Assembly (NCBI GenBank): GCA_029010655.1
Contig: JAQXKW010000130.1
Coordinates: forward strand, 1-6,556
Direction: 5' to 3'
Length of the DNA: 6,556 bases
From: Clostridia bacterium
Lineage (GTDB): Bacteria > Bacillota > Clostridia > Oscillospirales > CAG-272
The notes under the pieces are model-generated. The model was not told where the DNA came from, ran no database searches, and saw only the letters and a program-made list of their open reading frames with translations. Shown piece by piece: positions 1-5,178 of the stretch. The position numbers were made by a program, and so were the translations under genes. The number at the start of each line of letters is the position of its first letter. Position 1 is the stretch's first letter.

Positions 1-1
1 C

Positions 2-157
2 TTAATTGATACGGCGGCGGGAAGAATTGACCCCGACCATATTCCCCGCATAATCGAACAAAAGGACAGGTCGGCGGCGGGACCTACCGCCCCGCCTGAA
101 GGACTTTACCTTAAAAAGGTGTTTTACGGCGAAGAAATAGACTGGCAGTGCAGTTGA
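2..157 (+). CDS. truA: tRNA pseudouridine synthase A, C-terminal end (partial, 5' end outside window)
   Basis: The last 51 codons of an open frame that enters from the left edge and stops at TGA 155-157. The visible protein contains AGPTAPPEGLYL (residues 26-37 of the visible part) followed by KKVFY. This is the highly conserved C-terminal signature of TruA, which converts uridines 38-40 of the tRNA anticodon arm to pseudouridine in the cytoplasm. The preceding segment, LIDTAAGRIDPDHIPRII, fits the TruA region before that signature. The catalytic aspartate lies far upstream and cannot be seen. The next gene starts 39 bp downstream on the same strand. In Firmicutes truA often lies at the end of a ribosomal-protein/ECF-transporter cluster (family knowledge), but this window does not show what precedes it. 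The family call is firm although only a short tail is visible. Confidence 0.92.
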   Translation, partial: LIDTAAGRIDPDHIPRIIEQKDRSAAGPTAPPEGLYLKKVFYGEEIDWQCS

Positions 158-178
158 AAAAACTGCCGATAAATTTTT
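144..178 (+). other. Weak hairpin over the truA stop codon followed by a short T run
   Basis: GCAGTT (150-155) can pair with AACTGC (161-166) across a 5-nt GAAAA loop. Alternatively GGCAGT (144-149) can pair with ACTGCC (162-167). A run of five T (174-178) follows after seven bases. The stem is only six pairs and the T run is short and offset. It may be a leaky terminator or attenuator between truA and the next gene, or chance. I saw no promoter with good -35 and -10 boxes downstream of it, so read-through from truA seems likely. Confidence 0.2.
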
Positions 179-182
179 GGAA

Positions 183-190
183 AAGGAGGA
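183..190 (+). promoter_or_regulatory. Ribosome binding site for the DUF5711-type gene
   Basis: AAGGAGGA is a near-perfect Shine-Dalgarno sequence. Seven bases separate its last G (189) from the ATG at 197, which fixes that start. It is the strongest ribosome binding site in the window. Confidence 0.85.
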
Positions 191-196
191 ATACCC

Positions 197-1471
197 ATGG
201 CGAAAAGGGACTACGACGACGAGCTTATAAGCACGGGACGGAAAAGAAAGCAAAAGAAGAAAAAAATCAAAAACGACGTGCCGCAGAACGGCGTGAAGGT
301 GGACCTGAGAGTTACGGAAAAGCCGAGAAACAGATATTATCTGGCGGCGGCGGGAAAATACCGTGCCGCAAGGTACGTAACAGTAATACTTCTTGCAGTA
401 TTCCTCTTTGTAATGCTCCTGTTTTTCCGTGAAAATATAACCTATTCAAACCTTATGTACCTTGTCCGTGACCTTGATACGGATAACCTTTCATCGGCAG
501 GCTCGTTTGCAGGCATAACCTATGACGGTCAGTATGCGGAAAAATTCGCTCTGTTTAAGGGCAGAATAGCGGTGGCAGGCACCACGGGGCTGACCCTGTA
601 CGATTCCTCCGGCTCAAAGGAGGCGGAGTACGATTGCTCCTACACAAATCCGGGGCTTGAGGTAAGCGAAAAATATGCGCTCATGTACGACGCAGGGGAT
701 AAATCCTATTCCGTATATACCTCCGTAGCAAGAGTGCTTTCGGAAAAATCCGACCAAATAATAGAGGCAGCATCTGTGTCCGACAGCGGCTACTACGCAC
801 TTCTCACAAGGTCCGAGGAAGCAAAATTTCTTGTAACCGTGTATAACGGCTCCTTTAAGCCTGTAACCAAATACTATAAGGATAAATACGTTATAGATCT
901 GGCGCTGAATAAAACGGGCAGCGAAGCGGCAATAGTTTCTGCGGCGGCTGACAATTCCTCCGTATACTGCGAGGTTTCCATGTGCAAAATCGGCACGGAG
1001 GAAACCGTGTCACTGAATTTAGACGGGCTTATGCCCGTGTCGGCAAGGTACGCCGATGACGGAAGCCTGTTTGTTATGTGCGATACGGCGCTTCTCTCTT
1101 TCCGTGACGGGGAGCTTTCGTGGCGACACGACTTTACGGGTATGACCCCCGTATGCTTTGATATTAACAAAAATACAGCGGCGGTCACCTGCTCCGAGAA
1201 CGCCGTCGGCAGCGTAAATGCGGTTTTGGTATTTGACATAAACGGAAACGTATTATATAATATAACTTTAGAGCATAAAATATCCGCAACGGTAACGGAC
1301 GGCGAAAGCGCAGTTTATGCGGTGGGCGACGGAAAGGCAGACAGAATAGACCTTTCCGACGGGAGCGTGTCCTCGGAGAGCGTGTCCGTGGTGCCCGTAA
1401 AGCTACTGGCGCCTCCCGGCAGTCTTATCGTTTGCGGAGAGGGCGGAACCTCATCACATTTTACCGGTTAG
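197..1471 (+). CDS. DUF5711-type single-pass membrane protein with propeller-like extracytoplasmic domain
   Basis: A 424-residue protein of unknown function. Residues 1-59 form a charged cytoplasmic tail with a strongly basic patch at 15-25 (RKRKQKKKKIK). Residues 60-77 (YVTVILLAVFLFVMLLFF) are a single membrane helix. The basic side lies before the helix, so the remaining ~345 residues should be outside the cell. That part is built of repeated short beta-strand units ending in turns such as YDSSG (135-139), YADDGS (285-290) and FDINGN (346-351). This resembles WD40/PQQ-like beta-propeller blades, and the architecture matches what I know of the clostridial DUF5711 family. There is no cleavable signal peptide, lipobox or catalytic motif. 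The start is set by the AAGGAGGA site. The gene ends 13 bp before the CvpA-family gene, so the two are probably co-translated. A propeller of this kind usually binds a partner or ligand, but which one cannot be told. The family assignment comes from recognition, without a search. Confidence 0.8.
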   Translation: MAKRDYDDELISTGRKRKQKKKKIKNDVPQNGVKVDLRVTEKPRNRYYLAAAGKYRAARYVTVILLAVFLFVMLLFFRENITYSNLMYLVRDLDTDNLSSAGSFAGITYDGQYAEKFALFKGRIAVAGTTGLTLYDSSGSKEAEYDCSYTNPGLEVSEKYALMYDAGDKSYSVYTSVARVLSEKSDQIIEAASVSDSGYYALLTRSEEAKFLVTVYNGSFKPVTKYYKDKYVIDLALNKTGSEAAIVSAAADNSSVYCEVSMCKIGTEETVSLNLDGLMPVSARYADDGSLFVMCDTALLSFRDGELSWRHDFTGMTPVCFDINKNTAAVTCSENAVGSVNAVLVFDINGNVLYNITLEHKISATVTDGESAVYAVGDGKADRIDLSDGSVSSESVSVVPVKLLAPPGSLIVCGEGGTSSHFTG

Positions 1472-1474
1472 GAG
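1470..1474 (+). promoter_or_regulatory. Ribosome binding site overlapping the upstream stop codon
   Basis: AGGAG overlaps the TAG stop (1469-1471) of the DUF5711-type gene and lies 10 bases before the ATG at 1485. The overlap suggests that translation of the two genes is coupled and supports this start for the CvpA-family protein. Confidence 0.65.
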
Positions 1475-1484
1475 AAGATTTGTA

Positions 1485-2231
1485 ATGACTTTGGTTGGCT
1501 TTGTAATCGACTTGATTATTGTAGCGGTTTGCCTTTTTGTAATATTCAGGAGCAGAAAAAGGGGAGCCGTTAAAACGCTCATGTCCCTTGTTTCGGGAAT
1601 AGCCTCCTTGTTTGTGGCGTATGCCTTTACCCCCGCTTTGTCGGCGTTTCTTAAAGAAAAGGTGTTTCTCGAAAAACTTGCCGAAAGCATAATGAATACG
1701 GTGGCGTCCCTTGCCCAAAGCGGAGTAGATGCGGCGCAGAATGCAATTTATGACGTGTCAAAGCTCATAGATAATCCCCAGTTTCTCTCCGTGCTGGACA
1801 GATACCGTGCCGACCCGGGGCAGACCGCCGACATGATTTCAGGAATTAACGATACCTCTTACGCCGCCGTGGAAAAGGTGTCCTATGCGGTGGCAGAGCC
1901 TATCGCCAAGGTTATATCCGATATTACGGCGTTTGCGCTTATATTTATCGTGTCTCTCATAGTCCTGAAAATAGTAACAATGATAGTATCCGCAGTGTTT
2001 GAGCTTCCCGTGCTCAGAACTCTTGACAAAACCCTGGGAACCGTTTTCGGCATAGTCATGGCGGCGTTTTTCGTGCTTGTGTTCGCCATGATAATCAATA
2101 ATACGGCGGATATACTGACAAGCGCCGCCCCCGCTACGTTCCCCAAGAATTTCCCGCAGGAATCGTTAATACTCAGACTGCTTTCAAAATACAACATCAT
2201 AGGTATAATAACCGAGAAAATAAGCTTCTGA
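1485..2231 (+). CDS. CvpA family membrane protein with enlarged central loop
   Basis: A 248-residue integral membrane protein. Four hydrophobic helices can be seen at about 4-21, 31-48, 146-170 and 182-204. The short basic turn FRSRKRGAVK (21-30) between helices 1 and 2 and LDKTLGTVFGIVMAAFFVLV (180-199) in helix 4 are typical of the CvpA family. That family was named for colicin V production in E. coli and is more generally linked to envelope integrity; its biochemical role is unsettled. Usual members are about 160-190 residues. The extra length here is mostly a ~95-residue hydrophilic stretch between helices 2 and 3 (about 50-145), containing SLAQSGVDAAQNAIYDVSKL and several charged helices. 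The C-terminus after helix 4 is short. The gene follows the DUF5711-type gene by 13 bp and precedes the phosphatidyltransferase by 43 bp, so it belongs to a run of membrane-related genes. The family call is good, but function should not be taken from the colicin name. Confidence 0.83.
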   Translation: MTLVGFVIDLIIVAVCLFVIFRSRKRGAVKTLMSLVSGIASLFVAYAFTPALSAFLKEKVFLEKLAESIMNTVASLAQSGVDAAQNAIYDVSKLIDNPQFLSVLDRYRADPGQTADMISGINDTSYAAVEKVSYAVAEPIAKVISDITAFALIFIVSLIVLKIVTMIVSAVFELPVLRTLDKTLGTVFGIVMAAFFVLVFAMIINNTADILTSAAPATFPKNFPQESLILRLLSKYNIIGIITEKISF

Positions 2232-2274
2232 AAGAAAGCGGAATAATAAAATTAAAGAAAGGTCGTGGGATTGT

Positions 2275-2817
2275 ATGAAAAATATTCCGAACATTCTGTC
2301 TGTTGCAAGGCTGCTGATGTCCGTCGCCTTTGCCGCACTGTTCATATCGGACAGATATATGCTGTCTCTTGCGGTGTTCATGCTGGCAGGAGCGACAGAC
2401 GTGGTGGACGGCTTTCTTGCAAGAAAATATAACTGGATAACCAATATGGGAAAAATTCTCGACCCCGTGGCGGATAAGCTCATGCAGTTCACGGCACTTG
2501 TCTGCCTGTCAATCAGGGATTATATACCCCTGTGGCTCCTCTTCATGATATTCATAAAGGAAGCCCTCACAGGCGTGGGCTCCATAGTGTTTTACAAAAA
2601 ATTCAGACAGATAGGCGTTTCCAAGTATTACGGAAAAGCCTATACGGTTCTGTTTTATATAGCGGTAGCGGCGTTAATAGTGTTCAGAGCATGGTTTAAC
2701 GCTAATGTGTGGGCGGAAAATCTCCTTTGCGTCTCGCTGGCGCTTGTGGGATTTTTGGCAATCACCATGTACTATCTAAGCTACTTAAAAGGCAAACTCA
2801 GAAAGGTAAAAGAATAA
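2275..2817 (+). CDS. CDP-alcohol phosphatidyltransferase (PgsA-like; phosphatidylglycerophosphate or cardiolipin synthase)
   Basis: A 180-residue polytopic membrane enzyme that transfers a phosphatidyl group from CDP-diacylglycerol to an alcohol acceptor. The full family signature D-x2-DG-x2-AR-x8-G-x3-D-x3-D is present with exact spacing: D42, D45, G46, A49, R50, G59, D63 and D67. The aspartates bind the two catalytic metal ions, and D67 is the expected base. The N-terminus NIPNILSVARLLM is typical of PgsA and of cardiolipin synthases of the same superfamily. After the active site a standard PgsA has an R-E pair and a W-x-GK-x-KT segment. Here these are K-E (near residue 95) and KYYGKAYTVLFY, so the acceptor is uncertain: glycerol-3-phosphate (PgsA) and phosphatidylglycerol (cardiolipin synthase) are both possible. 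The length fits either. The start has a weak AAAGG 12 bases upstream. Its stop codon directly touches the start of the Clp gene. Confidence 0.95.
   Translation: MKNIPNILSVARLLMSVAFAALFISDRYMLSLAVFMLAGATDVVDGFLARKYNWITNMGKILDPVADKLMQFTALVCLSIRDYIPLWLLFMIFIKEALTGVGSIVFYKKFRQIGVSKYYGKAYTVLFYIAVAALIVFRAWFNANVWAENLLCVSLALVGFLAITMYYLSYLKGKLRKVKE
2802..2806 (+). promoter_or_regulatory. Ribosome binding site for the Clp gene, inside the phosphatidyltransferase gene
   Basis: AAAGG lies within the last codons of the phosphatidyltransferase, 11 bases before the ATG at 2818. A second ATG at 2824 (codon 3) would be 17 bases away, so the first ATG is the better start. With stop and start abutting (TAA 2815-2817, ATG 2818-2820), the Clp gene is probably translated by ribosomes that finish the upstream gene. 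Confidence 0.6.
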
Positions 2818-5151
2818 ATGGTAATGTGTTCAAGATGCCGGAAAAGAATGGCGGTTGTCTTCATAACGAGAGTTGAGGGAGACGAATCCAAGCAGGAAGG
2901 CATTTGTATCAAATGTGCAAAGGAGCTGGGTATAAAGCCCATTAACGATATAATATCCAAAATGGGACTCAGCGACGAGGACGTGGAAAGAATGTCCGAG
3001 GAAATGGCGGATATAATGGACGGCGTTGAAAACGGCGGAGACCCTCTGGGTTTGGGAGATATGACCGCCCTTGAAGCATCGGGAGACGAGTCCGACGCAC
3101 CTGCCGTGGATTTCGGCAAGCTGATGAAGGAGGGCATGGGTATGTTCATGTCCGCCTCAGGGGATAAATCCGAGGGAAAAAAGCAGAAAAAAGGCGAAGA
3201 AGCACCCGGCGCACATAAGAAAAAGGAAAAGAAATTCCTTACAACATACTGTCAGAACATAACCGAGAAAGCGGCAATGGGAAAGCTTGACCGTGTTGTG
3301 GGAAGGCAAAGGGAGCTTGACAGAATCATACAGATTCTCTGCCGCAGACAGAAGAATAATCCCTGCCTTATAGGCGAGCCCGGCGTGGGCAAAACCGCCA
3401 TTGCGGAGGCGCTTGCGCAGAAAATTGCCGAGGGAGACGTGCCCTATAAGCTGAGAAACAAGGAATTGTATCTTGTAGACCTGACGGCTCTGGTGGCAGG
3501 CACCCAGTTCAGGGGACAGTTCGAGTCCAGAGTGCTGGGGCTTCTCAACGAAGTAAAAGCTGCAGGAAATATTATCCTCATAATAGACGAGGTGCATAAT
3601 ATTGTGGGCGCAGGCGACGCCGAAGGCTCCATGAACGCCGCAAATATTATGAAGCCTGCGCTTTCCCGCGGGGAAATACAGGTTATAGGCGCTACCACCC
3701 TTAACGAATACAGAAAATATATCGAAAAGGACTCCGCCCTTGAAAGAAGATTTCAGCCCGTCACCGTGGCGGAGCCGGGAATTGAGGACACAAGAAAGGT
3801 GCTGGAGGGAATAAAGCACTATTACGAGGAATTCCACCTTATTAAAATCCCCGACAGAGTGCTGAAATCCGCTGTCGTGCTCAGCGAAAGATATATTACC
3901 GACAGATACCTGCCCGATAAGGCGATAGATTTGCTTGACGAGGCGGCGTCCCATATTTCCCTAAACAGCCCCGAAATAAACGAGCGCTGTGAGCTGGCGG
4001 ACAGACTGACGGAAATCGATAAGCAGAGAAACAGGCTTGAAGCTCAGGCGGAAAAGAACGAAAACGCCGAGGAAGCCTATAAACAGCTTGCAGACCTTAA
4101 GGTTGAGGAGCTGAGGCTGAAGGGCAGGCTTAATGAGCTGAAAGCCCTTATCGACGAGGTGGAAATGACCGAGGAGGATCTTGCAAACGTCATAGAAATA
4201 TGGACGGGAATTCCCGCAACCACCATTAACGAGGACGAATATGCAAGGCTTGAGGGACTTTCCGAAAGGCTGAAGGAAAGAATTGTGGGGCAGGACGAGG
4301 CGGTGGACGCAGTAGTCCGTGCCGTGCGCCGCTCAAGAACGGGAATATCCCCTAAGAAAAAGCCCGTTTCCTTTATATTCGCAGGTCCCACCGGCGTTGG
4401 TAAAACAGAGCTTGTAAAGGTTTTGGCAAACGACCTTTTCTCCTCTCCCGAAACGCTTATAAGACTTGATATGAGCGAGTTTATGGATAAATTCTCCGTT
4501 TCGAGAATTGTGGGAGCTCCTCCCGGATACGTGGGCTATGACGACGGGGGACAGCTTACGGAGAAAATCAGAAGAAGACCCTATTCCGTGGTGCTTTTCG
4601 ACGAGATCGAAAAGGCGCACCCGGACGTTATGAATATACTTTTGCAGATACTTGACGACGGCAGAATAACCGACGCCCACGGCAAAACGGTCAGCTTCGA
4701 AAATACGGTTATCGTAATGACCACAAACGCAGGCTCTGCGGGCACTTCAAGTGCCGCAGGCTTTGCGGATATAGGGCAGACAAGAAACAGGGATAAAACA
4801 GTTAAAGCGCTGTCCGATTTCCTGCGCCCCGAATTTCTTAACCGTGTAGACGAAATCATAACCTTCAATTCTCTTGAGGCGGAGGACTTTAAGGGCATCG
4901 CCCGCATAATGCTCTCTGACCTTGCAAAAGCCCTTGAGGAAAAGTTCATAAGACTTTCATATACGGACGCGGCGGCAGAGCGGATTGCAAAGGACTCCTA
5001 TTCCGTAAAATTCGGCGCAAGAAATATGAGAAGATATATCCAGACCTCCGTGGAGGATAAAATAGCGGAGAAAATCGTGGAAACCCACGGCGCCGTAACC
5101 GCCGTGAGTATAGACGCCGACGAAAACGGACTTGTAATAGCCGCGCTCTGA
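2818..5151 (+). CDS. clpE: ATP-dependent Clp protease ATP-binding subunit, ClpE-like, with N-terminal zinc finger
   Basis: A 777-residue Hsp100 unfoldase with two AAA+ modules, expected to unfold damaged proteins in the cytosol and feed them to ClpP. The N-terminus has a four-cysteine zinc finger (C4-x2-C7 and C30-x2-C33), as in ClpE and McsA. It replaces the Clp-N repeats of ClpC and ClpB. Residues 50-115 are acidic and rich in methionine; residues 118-139 are a lysine-rich linker. Module 1 has Walker A GEPGVGKT (186-193), pore loop GTQFRG (228-233), Walker B LIIDE (254-258), sensor GATT (291-294) and arginine fingers R310-R311. A short coiled-coil middle domain (about 388-445) is of ClpC/ClpE size, not the long ClpB type. 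Module 2 has GPTGVGKT (523-530), pore loop GYVGY (570-574), Walker B VVLFDE (591-596), sensor N637, arginine finger R676 and sensor 2 GARN (733-736). A-G-F (647-649) sits where ClpC/ClpE carry the VGF ClpP-docking tripeptide. All catalytic residues are intact. It ends in tandem stops TGA TAA. No CtsR or CIRCE site was seen upstream. The ClpE name rests on domain layout. Confidence 0.95.
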   Translation: MVMCSRCRKRMAVVFITRVEGDESKQEGICIKCAKELGIKPINDIISKMGLSDEDVERMSEEMADIMDGVENGGDPLGLGDMTALEASGDESDAPAVDFGKLMKEGMGMFMSASGDKSEGKKQKKGEEAPGAHKKKEKKFLTTYCQNITEKAAMGKLDRVVGRQRELDRIIQILCRRQKNNPCLIGEPGVGKTAIAEALAQKIAEGDVPYKLRNKELYLVDLTALVAGTQFRGQFESRVLGLLNEVKAAGNIILIIDEVHNIVGAGDAEGSMNAANIMKPALSRGEIQVIGATTLNEYRKYIEKDSALERRFQPVTVAEPGIEDTRKVLEGIKHYYEEFHLIKIPDRVLKSAVVLSERYITDRYLPDKAIDLLDEAASHISLNSPEINERCELADRLTEIDKQRNRLEAQAEKNENAEEAYKQLADLKVEELRLKGRLNELKALIDEVEMTEEDLANVIEIWTGIPATTINEDEYARLEGLSERLKERIVGQDEAVDAVVRAVRRSRTGISPKKKPVSFIFAGPTGVGKTELVKVLANDLFSSPETLIRLDMSEFMDKFSVSRIVGAPPGYVGYDDGGQLTEKIRRRPYSVVLFDEIEKAHPDVMNILLQILDDGRITDAHGKTVSFENTVIVMTTNAGSAGTSSAAGFADIGQTRNRDKTVKALSDFLRPEFLNRVDEIITFNSLEAEDFKGIARIMLSDLAKALEEKFIRLSYTDAAAERIAKDSYSVKFGARNMRRYIQTSVEDKIAEKIVETHGAVTAVSIDADENGLVIAAL

Positions 5152-5163
5152 TAAAAACTTTGG

Positions 5164-5168
5164 AAAGG
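5164..5168 (+). promoter_or_regulatory. Ribosome binding site for the P-type ATPase homologue
   Basis: AAAGG, followed by TG, lies 10 bases before the ATG at 5179. The reading frame upstream is closed by TAA at 5152-5154, and no other start codon of good quality lies between, so the ATG at 5179 is the start. Confidence 0.7.
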
Positions 5169-5178
5169 TGTTGGTAAT

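Noticed and set aside
148..432. Short + strand frame overlapping the truA end and the start of the DUF5711-type gene
   Set aside because: It starts inside truA in another frame, lacks a suitable ribosome binding site, and is covered by the well-supported gene at 197.
2232..2274. Possible internal promoter before the phosphatidyltransferase (TAAAAT at 2247-2252)
   Set aside because: The -10-like box has no acceptable -35 partner at 16-18 bp and sits in generally A-rich sequence.
2700..2817. Heat-shock operator (CIRCE or CtsR-type repeat) ahead of the Clp gene
   Set aside because: I looked for the CIRCE inverted repeat and for paired GGTCAAA-like repeats and found neither. The gene starts directly at the end of the preceding one.
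3157..3954. Long open frame on the - strand (265 codons) inside the Clp gene
   Set aside because: It lies opposite the linker, first AAA+ module and start of the middle domain of an intact Clp ATPase. The translation shows no recognisable domain and no ribosome binding site was evident, so it is a by-product of codon bias on the coding strand.
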